In this document: positions 1 to 8,373 of the stretch, one piece after another
Layout: each line of letters begins with the position of its first letter
How positions within the stretch are numbered: the stretch's first letter is position 1
DNA from: an uncultured Clostridia bacterium
Lineage (GTDB): Bacteria > Bacillota > Clostridia > Christensenellales > CALMFG01
Direction of reading: 5' to 3'
Length of the DNA: 33,072 nucleotides
Assembly: GCA_937863465.1 (NCBI GenBank)
Contig: CALMFG010000191.1
Coordinates: 1 to 33,072, forward strand
Made by a program: the position numbers and the translations under genes
The notes under the pieces: generated by a model
The model's input: the letters and a program-made list of their open reading frames with translations, nothing else
Told to the model about the DNA's origin: nothing
The model's database searches: none

Positions 1-6
1 ATACCT

Positions 7-816
7 ATGAAAAATTTAATCATCCTCGTCACGGGTGCCTCCTCGGGCATCGGCCGGGCAACGGCCGAGCGTTTCGCCAAACAGGGGCATCTGGTTTTCG
101 GCACATCCAGAAAAGCTAGATTCGAAAAACCCATCAATCCCACATCGGTCAATATGATCCCCATGGAAACCACCGACGAAAAGTCCGTGAAAACTGCGGT
201 CGATTTTGTGTTGCAGCAAACGGGCAGGCTCGACCTTCTGGTCAACTGCGCGGGCTTCGGCATCGCGGGTTCCATCGAAGGCGTTCCGGTTTCCGAGGCC
301 AAAAAGCAGTTCGACGTCAACTTCTTCGGCACGCTCACGGTCATCCAGTCCGTACTGCCGCTTTTCCGCACGGCGGGCACGGGGCAGATCATCAATATCG
401 GTTCGGTCGCGGGGTACATCCCCATCCCGTTCCAGTCCATGTACTCGGCCAGCAAGTTTGCTTTGGAATCGCTGACCGAAACCCTGGCCATGGAGACCAG
501 AAAATTCGGTATCAAGGTCTCTCTGGTGGAGCCGGGCGACACCAAAACCGGATTCACGGCGTCCCGCATCATGTCGGCCGACAAACATATTGAAGAAAAC
601 TATATGCCCGAAAGCCGCAAGGCGATTGCGCAAATGGAAAAGGACGAAGAGAACGGCTGTCCGCCGGATAACGTCGCCAGGGTGGTCTGCCGCATTGCGG
701 GCAAAAAACGTCCGCCTGTCCGCGTCACCGTCGGATTTGCCTATAAGCTGATTTATGGGTTCTCCAGGATTCTCCCCACCAAGTTAAAACTGTTTGTTTT
801 AAAACTAATTTATTAA
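7..816 (+). CDS. SDR family NAD(P)-dependent oxidoreductase
   Basis: Classical short-chain dehydrogenase of 269 aa. The N-terminal Rossmann motif TGASSGIG is at residues 9-16, NCAG (a variant of NNAG) at 80-83, catalytic Ser133, and the YSASK motif with Tyr146 and Lys150. The family reduces ketones or oxidises alcohols in the cytosol with NAD(P)H; the substrate cannot be read from the sequence. The next gene starts 25 nt downstream and encodes a serine-palmitoyltransferase-like alpha-oxoamine synthase, so reduction of that enzyme's 3-keto product (a 3-ketosphinganine reductase role) is a reasonable inference. The start is taken at the ATG just before the Rossmann strand. Only 6 nt of upstream sequence are in the window, so the RBS cannot be checked. 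Confidence 0.9.
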   Translation: MKNLIILVTGASSGIGRATAERFAKQGHLVFGTSRKARFEKPINPTSVNMIPMETTDEKSVKTAVDFVLQQTGRLDLLVNCAGFGIAGSIEGVPVSEAKKQFDVNFFGTLTVIQSVLPLFRTAGTGQIINIGSVAGYIPIPFQSMYSASKFALESLTETLAMETRKFGIKVSLVEPGDTKTGFTASRIMSADKHIEENYMPESRKAIAQMEKDEENGCPPDNVARVVCRIAGKKRPPVRVTVGFAYKLIYGFSRILPTKLKLFVLKLIY

Positions 817-841
817 TACTTTATAAGGAGCAGCAAAGAAG

Positions 842-2026
842 ATGGATTTGTTTAAAAAATGTTATGATTACACTGCGCCGCAGGAAGTCAAGGCGCAAGG
901 GATCTACCCTTACTTTCATCCGCTGGAGTCCATGCAGGATACCGAGGTCATCATCGAAGGCCGAAAGACCATTATGATTGGTTCCAACAACTATTTAGGC
1001 CTCACCTGCGACCCGCGCATGATTGAAGCCGCCAAAAAAGCGGCCGACGAATACGGCACCGGCTGCACCGGCTCCCGTTTCCTCAATGGAACGCTGGATT
1101 TGCACGTGAAGCTGGAAAAGAAGCTCGCCGAGTTCATCGGCAAAGAAGACGCCATCACCTTTGGCACCGGCTTTCAGACCAATCTCGGCATCGTTTCGGC
1201 GCTGGCCGGCAGAAACGATTACATCATCAACGACCGCGAAAACCACGCCAGCATTCTTGACGCCTGCCGCCTGTCTTTCGCGAAAAAGCTGAACTATAAG
1301 CATAACGACATGGAAGACCTTGAGGATGTGTTAAAGCGCATCCCGGACGACGCGGGCAAACTCATCATCACCGACGGTGTTTTCTCGATGGGCGGCGACA
1401 TCGCCGACCTGCCGGGCATCGTCAAGCTAGCCAAGAAATACGGCGCGCGCGTGATGGTGGATGATGCGCACGGACTCGGCATGCTGGGCAAATGCGGCAG
1501 AGGCACGGCCGATTATTTCGGCCTCACCAAGGAAGTGGATGTCATCATGGGCACCTTCTCCAAGTCGCTGGCCGCACTCGGCGGACATATGGTGGCCGAT
1601 ACGCCCATCATCGAATACGTCAAGCACATCAGCCGTCCCTTCATCTTTTCGGCATCGGTGACGCCGGTTTCGGCGGCGGTCGCGCTGAAAGGGCTGGAGA
1701 TTATGGAGAGCGAACCCGAACGCGTGGAGAAGCTGGCCGCCAACGCCACTTACATGCGCGAAGGCTTTAGAAAGCTCAACATCCCGTTCGGCATGTCCAA
1801 AACCGCGATCATCCCGGTCATGACCTACGACGACGACAAGACCTTTATCCTGACCAAAACGCTTTTAGAAAACGGCGTCTACGTCAACCCGGTCATCTCG
1901 CCCGCCGTGGAGAAGGGCAATGCGCTGCTTCGGACGTCCTACACCGCCACGCACACCACCGACCAGCTGGATCAGGCGCTGGCCGTGTTTGCAAGGCTAT
2001 GGCCGCAGTTCTACGGCGTCAACTAA
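842..2026 (+). CDS. alpha-oxoamine synthase, serine palmitoyltransferase-like (PLP)
   Basis: PLP-dependent fold-type I enzyme of 394 aa in the family of serine palmitoyltransferase, 8-amino-7-oxononanoate synthase and glycine C-acetyltransferase, which condense an amino acid with an acyl-CoA or acyl-ACP and release CO2. Visible motifs are GSNNYLGL near residues 47-54, GSRFLNGTLDLH (typical of the family), DDAHGLG, and the PLP lysine Lys241 in GTFSKSLAALGG. The TFSKSL context and the N-terminal GIYPYF segment resemble bacterial serine palmitoyltransferases more than BioF or Kbl, which usually carry TLGKALG-like contexts. RBS AAGGAG lies about 10 nt before the ATG. It is probably co-transcribed with the upstream SDR. 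BioF or Kbl function cannot be excluded by reading; no other biotin or threonine gene is nearby. Confidence 0.85.
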   Translation: MDLFKKCYDYTAPQEVKAQGIYPYFHPLESMQDTEVIIEGRKTIMIGSNNYLGLTCDPRMIEAAKKAADEYGTGCTGSRFLNGTLDLHVKLEKKLAEFIGKEDAITFGTGFQTNLGIVSALAGRNDYIINDRENHASILDACRLSFAKKLNYKHNDMEDLEDVLKRIPDDAGKLIITDGVFSMGGDIADLPGIVKLAKKYGARVMVDDAHGLGMLGKCGRGTADYFGLTKEVDVIMGTFSKSLAALGGHMVADTPIIEYVKHISRPFIFSASVTPVSAAVALKGLEIMESEPERVEKLAANATYMREGFRKLNIPFGMSKTAIIPVMTYDDDKTFILTKTLLENGVYVNPVISPAVEKGNALLRTSYTATHTTDQLDQALAVFARLWPQFYGVN

Positions 2027-2042
2027 ATATCAAAGATACAAC

Positions 2043-2068
2043 AAAGCCCCGAATCTTCGGGGCTTTTT
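2043..2068 (+). terminator. intrinsic terminator after the SDR/oxoamine synthase pair
   Basis: Perfect inverted repeat GCCCCGAA-TC-TTCGGGGC flanked by AAA on the left and TTTTT on the right, 17 nt after the stop of the oxoamine synthase gene. It ends the plus-strand unit and separates it from the convergent permease operon. Confidence 0.9.
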
Positions 2069-2091
2069 GATTGCTATGCGTTGAGTTCGTT

Positions 2092-2997
2092 TTATGCCTT
2101 ATCGGCAAAATAGTTGGCGCCCCAGACGCCCGCGATAATCATCACCGAACCGATGATCTGGTAGAGCAGAATCTGCTCCTTTAGGAAAACCGCGCCCGCG
2201 ATGATGGAGATGACCGTGACGAGGTTGGCGAACATCGCGTTCTGGGAAGCCGAGATATGCCGCACCGTGTAGGTCATGAGGAACAGCGCGATGTTGACCG
2301 TGAAGATGCTTAAGAAAAGAATGGCGATAAGGAATTCTGTGTTGGCCAGCGGCGCCAGATAGGCATAGCCCTTGACGCAGGATTCGCCGATGCCGACCGC
2401 CGAGAAAACCAAGCCCGACAGCACCACCATGACAAAGGTGACCGACGTGGGCGATACCACCTGGGTGGCTTTTCGCGCCAGCACATGGAACATGGAGGCC
2501 GCGATGACCGCCAGCCCCAGAAAGGCGAGTCCCAGCGCCATGTTGGCCGATTCCAGCGTCAGCGAAAACACGCTGATGAGGATGATGCCGAGAAATGAGA
2601 GCACGACAAACCAAATCTGCTTGCCGTTCAGTTTCTCATTGATAAAGACCGCCGCCAGAAAGGCCGTGACCACCGGCACCGAAGCGGTGACTGTGCCCGC
2701 CATGGATGAGGACGTGTACGCCACGCCGTATGTCTCGCCGATGGCGTATAAAATGGGCTGGAGGATAGCGATGGGCAGAACCATCAGCAAATGCTTTCTG
2801 GTCAGCTTCACCTTGATGATGCGAAGCGCCCAGAGCACAACCAGAATCATCGCGGCGATGCTGTAGCGGATGCCCACCATCTGAAATGGTGTGGCCCAGC
2901 GCAGCGCCACCTTGGACGCCATAAAGCTGAACCCGAAAATCAGCGCATAGCCCACCCCCGTGATATAGGGTGAAACGCGAAAATCTCTTTTGCCCAT
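2092..2997 (-). CDS. EamA/DMT-family permease (copy B)
   Basis: Hydrophobic protein of 301 aa with about ten membrane segments arranged as two EamA repeats, the usual size of drug/metabolite transporters. These inner-membrane proteins export or import small metabolites; the substrate is unknown. It is clearly homologous to the neighbouring 3028-3966 product, with near-identical C-terminal segments (for example FANLVTV and the YQIIGSVMIIAGVWGANYF stretch). It starts 30 nt after its upstream paralogue and is most likely transcribed with it from the promoter near 4000-4027. A GGAGCGCAGT stretch precedes the ATG. Confidence 0.88.
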   Translation of the reverse strand: MGKRDFRVSPYITGVGYALIFGFSFMASKVALRWATPFQMVGIRYSIAAMILVVLWALRIIKVKLTRKHLLMVLPIAILQPILYAIGETYGVAYTSSSMAGTVTASVPVVTAFLAAVFINEKLNGKQIWFVVLSFLGIILISVFSLTLESANMALGLAFLGLAVIAASMFHVLARKATQVVSPTSVTFVMVVLSGLVFSAVGIGESCVKGYAYLAPLANTEFLIAILFLSIFTVNIALFLMTYTVRHISASQNAMFANLVTVISIIAGAVFLKEQILLYQIIGSVMIIAGVWGANYFADKA

Positions 2998-3027
2998 ACT
3001 GCGCTCCTTTTTCAGCGATATGCGCCG

Positions 3028-3966
3028 TCAGTTCACAATGGGGACTTCATCTTTGGCGGGTTCGTCCGAATCGGCGGCAAAATAGTTGGCGCCCCAGACG
3101 CCCGCGATGATGAGCACCGAGCCGATGATTTGATAGAGGGTGATCTTTTCTTTTAAGAATATCCCGCCTGCGAGGATAGCGATGACCGTGACGAGGTTAG
3201 CAAACAGCATGTTCTGCGAAGCTGACACCTTGGAGCCTGTGTAGGTCATCAGGAAAAACGCGACGATGGACGAAAGCACGCCCAGGAACAGCCACGACCA
3301 GAGGAAAGGCGTTTCTTTCAGCGGTGCAAAGTAAGCGTATCCCTTCACGCTGGAATCGATGAGCCCCAGAACATTGAACGCCAGCGCTCCCACCACCATC
3401 ATGACAAAGGTGATTTCAATCGCGCTGTAGGTTTTGGTGAGCTTACGGGTCAGCACGGCATAGACAGCAGCGCTTAAGACCGCGAGCATCAAGAACAGAA
3501 TGCCGATGCCGAGTCCTGCCTGTCCGCCGGAAAGGCTCATCACCGAAATTAAGACCACGCCGGCCAGTGAGATGACGATAAAGAGCATCTGCATCCGATT
3601 GAGTTTTTCTTTTAAGAAGATATAGGCCAATCCCGCAGTGAAGACCGGGATGAGCGACATGAATATACCCGACATGGACGCGGACGTGTGCTTGATGCCG
3701 TAGGTTTCCCCGGCAAAATACAGAACCGGCTGAAAAAAGGCCAGAGGCAAAATTGCCCAGAAATCCTTGAGGCGCAGATTGATTTTGATGATTTTAAACG
3801 TTTTTAGGAGCAGGAGCACCGCCACAGCCAGCATAAACCGTAACCCCACCAGCTGCATGGCCGAAGCGTACCGCAGCGCCACCCGTGAAAACATGAACGA
3901 AAACCCAAAAATGATGGCAAATCCAACGCCGCTTAAGTAGGGCAGCAATGCCCGTTTATTATTCAT
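3028..3966 (-). CDS. EamA/DMT-family permease (copy A)
   Basis: Second EamA/DMT transporter, 312 aa, with about ten membrane segments and two EamA repeats. It is the promoter-proximal gene of a two-gene operon with the paralogue at 2092-2997. The C-terminal tail after the last membrane segment is longer and acidic (about 15 extra residues). The two proteins share most of their last 60 residues, which points to tandem duplication. They could work as separate transporters or as a pair; nothing here identifies the substrate. An AAGGAAG Shine-Dalgarno lies upstream of the ATG. Confidence 0.88.
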   Translation of the reverse strand: MNNKRALLPYLSGVGFAIIFGFSFMFSRVALRYASAMQLVGLRFMLAVAVLLLLKTFKIIKINLRLKDFWAILPLAFFQPVLYFAGETYGIKHTSASMSGIFMSLIPVFTAGLAYIFLKEKLNRMQMLFIVISLAGVVLISVMSLSGGQAGLGIGILFLMLAVLSAAVYAVLTRKLTKTYSAIEITFVMMVVGALAFNVLGLIDSSVKGYAYFAPLKETPFLWSWLFLGVLSSIVAFFLMTYTGSKVSASQNMLFANLVTVIAILAGGIFLKEKITLYQIIGSVLIIAGVWGANYFAADSDEPAKDEVPIVN

Positions 3967-3998
3967 GGCTAAAAAACTTCCTTATTATTTTACGACCT

Positions 3999-4027
3999 AT
4001 CGTATCACAAGCGTCCGGCGGTGACAA
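3999..4027 (-). promoter_or_regulatory. sigma-A type promoter for the EamA permease operon
   Basis: On the minus strand, TTGTCA (4022-4027) and TACGAT (3999-4004) are separated by exactly 17 nt, about 35 nt upstream of the permease ATG. Two near-consensus hexamers at ideal spacing support a vegetative promoter. Confidence 0.65.
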
Positions 4028-4088
4028 GCGCGATTCCCTAAAACATAATTTTCTACAAAGAATTCGGTGTAAAACTTAAAAAAACGGT

Positions 4089-4094
4089 TATAAT
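4089..4094 (+). promoter_or_regulatory. -10 element ahead of the DUF1697 gene
   Basis: Perfect TATAAT 33 nt upstream of the DUF1697 start. There is no good -35 at 17 nt, so the promoter may be weak or activator-dependent. It is divergent from the permease promoter within the same 160-nt spacer. Confidence 0.45.
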
Positions 4095-4126
4095 ATCAAT
4101 ATGCATACTCTGAAAGGGGAAAGAAA

Positions 4127-4666
4127 ATGACCGCATACTGCGCGTTTTTACGGGGCATTAACGTGAACGGCGTAAAGATGGATATGCAGGCGCTGAAGGA
4201 TGCCTTTACGGCGATGGGCTTTTTGGATGCCGTCACCGTGCTGAATACCGGCAATGTCGTCTTTACGGCCCGCTCAGAAGTCAAAGCGCTGAAGCTTCTG
4301 CTTGAGCGCGGTCTCTCCGAGCGTTTCTCATACGACGCGCATGTCTTTCTTCGCAGTACCGAACAAATTGCCGAAATCATCGAACGAGCCAAGCTGCATC
4401 CTGTCCCCGAGGAATATCACCTGTACTTTCTGTTATGTGACGACTTAAACGCCATCATCGCGCTGAAAACCTTCTACAACACCGCCCGTCACGCGGACTA
4501 CGAGGAACTGGTTTCTTTCGACAGCGGACTTTTATGGCAAATCCCCAAGGGCGAAACTCTGACTTCCGAATTCGGCAAAGAGGCGCTGGGGCGTCAGTAT
4601 ACCGCGTCGCTGACCAGCCGGAACATGAATACCATCGAAAAAGTCTATGCGCTGATGAAGCCTTAA
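4127..4666 (+). CDS. DUF1697 domain-containing protein
   Basis: Cytosolic protein of 179 aa matching the DUF1697 family along its length. The hallmark is the N-terminal AFLRGINVNG motif at residues 5-14, followed by the LNTGNVVF segment near residues 40-47 and a C-terminal RNMNT segment. The molecular function of the family is not established. The ATG is preceded by AAAGGGGAAAG, a reasonable Shine-Dalgarno. The gene appears to be transcribed alone, with no terminator-like hairpin immediately after it. Confidence 0.88.
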   Translation: MTAYCAFLRGINVNGVKMDMQALKDAFTAMGFLDAVTVLNTGNVVFTARSEVKALKLLLERGLSERFSYDAHVFLRSTEQIAEIIERAKLHPVPEEYHLYFLLCDDLNAIIALKTFYNTARHADYEELVSFDSGLLWQIPKGETLTSEFGKEALGRQYTASLTSRNMNTIEKVYALMKP

Positions 4667-4988
4667 AACCTGAAGGCGCCCCGCTTAAGGAAAATTTTTT
4701 GAGTCATGTGCGGTTAAATCACCAGTCACTTAAGAGAAAGTATATCCCGTCGATATGCTTTTTTATATTCAAAGACCCAGCACATATTAAGACCACGCGG
4801 CACTCTGCCGAAGGATGACTCAGAAAACCATGCATGCGTTCCCGGCCGGTCAGGTCAATATCCGGCTTTTCACCATCCAGAGCAGAATTTTGGTAATTTC
4901 CTTTCAAAAATCGCTTCTTCGCATGGTATAATATAGTCATTCATTTTCTTAAAACTAGAGTATGATTGAAGGAGAATAAATAACACAT
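4667..4988. other. 322-nt intergenic region without a convincing gene
   Basis: AT-richer spacer between the DUF1697 gene and the C11 peptidase gene. Its right end holds the peptidase promoter (see 4924-4932) and RBS. I see no RNA gene, no strong hairpin with a U-tract and no credible ORF. Two ORFs of 73 and 94 codons cross it but lack an RBS and recognisable protein character. Confidence 0.6.
4924..4932 (+). promoter_or_regulatory. extended -10 promoter for the C11 peptidase gene
   Basis: TGGTATAAT is a TGn-extended, perfect -10 hexamer (TATAAT at 4927-4932). No consensus -35 is visible at 17 nt, as is common for extended -10 promoters. The ATG lies 57 nt downstream, after a GAAGGAG Shine-Dalgarno at about 4969-4976. 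Confidence 0.55.
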
Positions 4989-7433
4989 ATGGACAGAGAA
5001 AATAACAAAGGACGGGAGAAGCACGTCACTTCTGGCGGCGGCAGCGTATCCCGCAGAGAAAAGGCCGAAACCGGCAGACCGGTCGGCGCCAACTCCAGCT
5101 ACAGCAGCCGGCCCAAAACCGGTTCCTCACAATCCGGCAGTTCTTCGTCGGACAGCTATTCCAACAGCAGTTCTACCGGCGGCTTCGGCGGACTCGGGAG
5201 CCTCTTTGGTTCTTCTTCCAATAAAGGCACTTCGGGCGGACTCAGTCTGAGAAAGATTATCGTCATCGGCATCGTCATCGTGGTCGGTTTCTTAATCCTG
5301 CGTGCCTGTATGAACAGCGGCGCACTCGATTTGGGTTCCAGCGGGGATTTGCTTTCCGGCCTCACCGGCACAGACTACACTTCCAGCACGACCGAGACGA
5401 CCAGCACCGGCGTCAGCAACACCAATTCGGCGGCGCTCAACACCACCGTCTCCAATCTGGCGCGGGACAAACGCACACAGATTTTAGGCAACGGACAGGA
5501 CACCGTCACCGTGATGATCTATATGCTGGGGTCCGATCTGGAATCCAGCGGCGGCATGGCCACCAGCGACTTAAATGAGATTTTGAGCGCCGATATTGCG
5601 GATAACGTCAACATCATCCTGGAGACCGGCGGCGCTTCCAAATGGCAGAACAGCGTCATCAGCGCCAAAACCAATCAGCGATATCAGTGCGTCAGCGGCG
5701 GACTGAAGCTTTTGCAGGATAACCTCGGCAGACTGAACATGACCGACCCAAATACGCTGTCCGATTTTGTCACCTACTGCAAAACCAACTTCCCGGCCAA
5801 CCGTTATATGCTGGTCATGTGGGACCACGGCGGCGGTTCGGCGGCGGGCTACGGCCACGATGAATACTTTTCGGGCGACACCATGACGCTGGACGAAATC
5901 CATTCGGCGCTGACCCAAGCGGATGTCGATTTTGACTTCATCGGTTTTGACGCCTGTTTGATGGCCACGTATGAGACGGCCGTCATGCTGGAACAGCACG
6001 CTGACTACATGATCGCTTCCGAAGAGACCGAACCCGGCATCGGCTGGTTCTACACCAACTGGGTTTCCGCGTTGTCGGATAACACGTCCATCTCCACACC
6101 CGAACTGGGCAAAATCATCATCGACGATTTTAACGTCAAATGCGCCCAGAATTCATCGGGTGAGCAGACCACGCTTTCGATTATCGATCTGGCCGAATTT
6201 TCAGGTACCGTACCCGAGGCGTTCAACGCGTTTGCCGCTTCCACAGGCGATATGATCGACGCCGACCAGTACGAAACCGTGGCGAATGCCCGTTCCAGCT
6301 CGCGCGAATTCGGTTCGCCATCCAAGCTGAACCAGATTGACCTGATTCATCTGGCGCAGAACCTTAACACCAGCGAAGCGAATGCCCTCATCGACGCTCT
6401 GCAGGGCGCAATTAAATATAACCGGACGTCTAGCACCATCTCCAACGCCAACGGCATCTCGATCTACTTCCCGTTTGAGTCGCTTTCGTCATTAAGCGGT
6501 ATGCTGGATACCTATGACGAGATTGGCATGGATTCTGAATACAGCAGCACCATCAAGCGCTTTGCCAACATGGAAGCCGGCGGACAGGCGATTACCACCG
6601 GTACCTCCAATCCGTTAAGCTCAATTTTGAGCGGCGTCACCGGAAACACCTCTTCCGTTGGCAGCAGTCTGGTGGGAAGCCTCATCGGCTCGCTCATATC
6701 CAACGCCGATTTTAGCAGTATCCTGGGTTCCTCGGACAGCACCACGGGCAGCAACTGGCTCAACACCGACACCATGACCCAGGACACCACGTACTACGAG
6801 ACCAACCATCTGGACAGCGCGAATCTGGTGCTGACCGAAAAGAATGACGGCTATGTGCTCTCCCTCACCGACGCGGAGTGGGATATGGTGCAGGAGATTC
6901 AGTTGAACGTCTTTCTGGATGACGGCGAGGGCTACATCGATTTGGGCCTCGACAACACCTTCAACTTCGACGATGACGGCGATCTCATCATCGACTACGA
7001 CGGCACATGGCTGGCGCTAAACGAGCAGGTCGTGGCCTATTACATGATTTCAAACGAATGGAACGGCGATAATTATGCCATCACAGGCTACGTTCCGGCC
7101 GAGCTCAACGGCGAAGAAGTGCAGATTATCCTAAGCTTCACCAACGACGTGCCCAACGGCCAGGTGCTGGGCGCACGGACGGTTTACGACGACGGTTCGG
7201 TGGCCAAGGGCTTAACCCCGCTGGCCGACGGCGATGTTTTGGATTTCCTCTGCGATTTCTATAACTACGACGAAACCTACGACGATTCCTATTACTTAGG
7301 CGATCCGATGACCGTTTCGGGCGATATCGAAATCTCCAACGTTTCGGTGGGCGATGATCCGGTGCTGTTCACCTACATGCTGACCGATATCTACAACAAC
7401 ACCTACTGGCTGCCCGCCATGAAGTACGAATAA
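4989..7433 (+). CDS. clostripain-related (C11) cysteine peptidase, membrane-anchored
   Basis: Protein of 814 aa. Residues 1-88 are a charged then Ser/Gly-rich low-complexity segment, followed by one membrane helix at about 89-108 (IIVIGIVIVVGFLIL). There is no cleavable signal peptide, so this suggests a type II anchor with the large C-terminal part outside the cell. The peptidase C11 core begins near residue 170 (TVMIYMLGSDLESSGG). The likely dyad is His280 in WDHGGG and Cys323 in FDACLMA, as in clostripain. The final 250 residues are rich in Asp and Tyr and probably form beta domains. Clostripain-type enzymes cleave after Arg or Lys; the target here is unknown. The gene is monocistronic, bounded by its own promoter and a terminator. 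Confidence 0.88.
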   Translation: MDRENNKGREKHVTSGGGSVSRREKAETGRPVGANSSYSSRPKTGSSQSGSSSSDSYSNSSSTGGFGGLGSLFGSSSNKGTSGGLSLRKIIVIGIVIVVGFLILRACMNSGALDLGSSGDLLSGLTGTDYTSSTTETTSTGVSNTNSAALNTTVSNLARDKRTQILGNGQDTVTVMIYMLGSDLESSGGMATSDLNEILSADIADNVNIILETGGASKWQNSVISAKTNQRYQCVSGGLKLLQDNLGRLNMTDPNTLSDFVTYCKTNFPANRYMLVMWDHGGGSAAGYGHDEYFSGDTMTLDEIHSALTQADVDFDFIGFDACLMATYETAVMLEQHADYMIASEETEPGIGWFYTNWVSALSDNTSISTPELGKIIIDDFNVKCAQNSSGEQTTLSIIDLAEFSGTVPEAFNAFAASTGDMIDADQYETVANARSSSREFGSPSKLNQIDLIHLAQNLNTSEANALIDALQGAIKYNRTSSTISNANGISIYFPFESLSSLSGMLDTYDEIGMDSEYSSTIKRFANMEAGGQAITTGTSNPLSSILSGVTGNTSSVGSSLVGSLIGSLISNADFSSILGSSDSTTGSNWLNTDTMTQDTTYYETNHLDSANLVLTEKNDGYVLSLTDAEWDMVQEIQLNVFLDDGEGYIDLGLDNTFNFDDDGDLIIDYDGTWLALNEQVVAYYMISNEWNGDNYAITGYVPAELNGEEVQIILSFTNDVPNGQVLGARTVYDDGSVAKGLTPLADGDVLDFLCDFYNYDETYDDSYYLGDPMTVSGDIEISNVSVGDDPVLFTYMLTDIYNNTYWLPAMKYE

Positions 7434-7446
7434 ACGGGATGACACG

Positions 7447-7477
7447 AAAGGCCGCTCCTTTGCGAGCGGCCTTTTTT
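7447..7477 (+). terminator. intrinsic terminator after the C11 peptidase gene
   Basis: GGCCGCTC and GAGCGGCC form a perfect GC-rich stem with a six-base loop, preceded by AAA and followed by six Ts. It lies 13 nt after the peptidase stop codon. Confidence 0.92.
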
Positions 7478-7484
7478 GTTCCCG

Positions 7485-7513
7485 TTGATTTTAGCTCCGC
7501 TGTATGGTTAAAT
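7485..7513 (+). promoter_or_regulatory. candidate promoter for the NYN-domain gene
   Basis: TTGATT (7485-7490) and TTAAAT (7508-7513) are separated by 17 nt, between the upstream terminator and the NYN gene. The -10 is imperfect, so this is moderate evidence. Confidence 0.45.
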
Positions 7514-7543
7514 AATAGTAACAAGAAAAAAGTGAGGTTAATC

Positions 7544-8287
7544 ATGGAAAACGACAGACGTATGGCCGTGCTGATCGACGCCGACAACGTATCTTCGGAA
7601 TATATTAAAAGCATTTTAAACGAATTGGATAATCACGGTACGCCCACCTACCGGCGCATTTACGGGGACTGGACCAGCCCCCAGATGAGTTCATGGAAAA
7701 AGGTCCTGCTGGACCATTCCATCACACCCATTCAGCAGTACAGCAACACCAAAGGAAAAAACTCGACCGACGCTTCACTGATTATCGACGCGATGGATAT
7801 CCTCTATACCGGACGCGTGGAAGGATTCTGTCTGGTTTCCAGCGACAGCGACTTTACGCGGCTGGCCTCGCGCCTGCGCGAAAGCGGCATGTATGTGCTG
7901 GGCATGGGCGAATCCAAAACACCGCAAGCCTTCCGTGTGGCCTGTGTGCAGTTTAAACTGCTGGAAGCGCTGGCCGAAATGGACAAAACCAACAGCGCGC
8001 CCGCCGGTAAATCTAAAAGCACCTTCAAGGCCGAATCGATCACCAGCGAAACCAAGATTATCGAAGCCATCGCCGACATCGTGGACAAAAGCTGCGGTGA
8101 CGACGGCTGGGCCAACCTGGGCGAAGTGGGGTCCAAGCTTTCCAAGCGGTTCACCGACTTTGATACCCGAAACTACGGCTACAAGAAGCTTTCAGACTTC
8201 GTCATCTCGCTGAATAAGTTCGTTATCGAGCTGCGCAAAGCCCCCAACGCGGGCGGCGCCAACAACTATATCCAAAACAAAAAGTAA
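7544..8287 (+). CDS. NYN domain protein with C-terminal OST-HTH/LOTUS domain
   Basis: Protein of 247 aa. The N-terminal NYN domain (PIN-like fold) has acidic residues Asp12 and Asp14 in LIDADN, the STDASLIIDAMD segment, and the SSDSDFTRLA motif that supplies further metal-binding acids. The C-terminal 80 residues fit the OST-HTH/LOTUS RNA-binding domain. The combination suggests an RNA-processing or RNA-binding nuclease in the cytosol; the substrate is unknown. The reading frame is open back to 7439, but that start would lie inside the preceding terminator. The ATG at 7544 has the Shine-Dalgarno AAGTGAGG at proper spacing and begins directly at the domain, so it is preferred. Confidence 0.88.
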   Translation: MENDRRMAVLIDADNVSSEYIKSILNELDNHGTPTYRRIYGDWTSPQMSSWKKVLLDHSITPIQQYSNTKGKNSTDASLIIDAMDILYTGRVEGFCLVSSDSDFTRLASRLRESGMYVLGMGESKTPQAFRVACVQFKLLEALAEMDKTNSAPAGKSKSTFKAESITSETKIIEAIADIVDKSCGDDGWANLGEVGSKLSKRFTDFDTRNYGYKKLSDFVISLNKFVIELRKAPNAGGANNYIQNKK

Positions 8288-8304
8288 ATACCCAGTCCAA
8301 ATCA

Positions 8305-8330
8305 CCGCAAACCCGTTTTGCGGTTTTTTT
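8305..8330 (+). terminator. intrinsic terminator after the NYN gene
   Basis: CCGCAAA and TTTGCGG form a 7-bp stem with a short loop, followed by seven Ts, starting 17 nt after the stop codon. Confidence 0.92.
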
Positions 8331-8344
8331 ACCCGCTTTTGCCG

Positions 8345-8373
8345 TTGACAATTATTACATGAAACTTTAATAG
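8345..8373 (+). promoter_or_regulatory. promoter for the tldD-pmbA-AKR operon
   Basis: Perfect TTGACA (8345-8350), a 17-nt spacer and TAATAG (8368-8373). A second perfect -10, TATAAT, sits at 8404-8409 without a clear -35. Either could drive tldD, whose ATG is at 8441 behind a GACGAGGT Shine-Dalgarno. Confidence 0.6.

Noticed and set aside
16-633. 205-codon minus-strand ORF opposite the SDR gene.
   Set aside because: Antisense shadow of a gene with clear SDR motifs; the translated residues show no family character.
4719-4940. 73-codon minus-strand ORF between the DUF1697 and C11 peptidase genes.
   Set aside because: No Shine-Dalgarno, no recognisable protein features, and it overlaps the peptidase promoter.
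7439-7543. Longer N terminus for the NYN protein starting at 7439.
   Set aside because: Its first codons lie in the terminator of the preceding gene and lack an RBS; the ATG at 7544 has a good RBS and begins at the domain.
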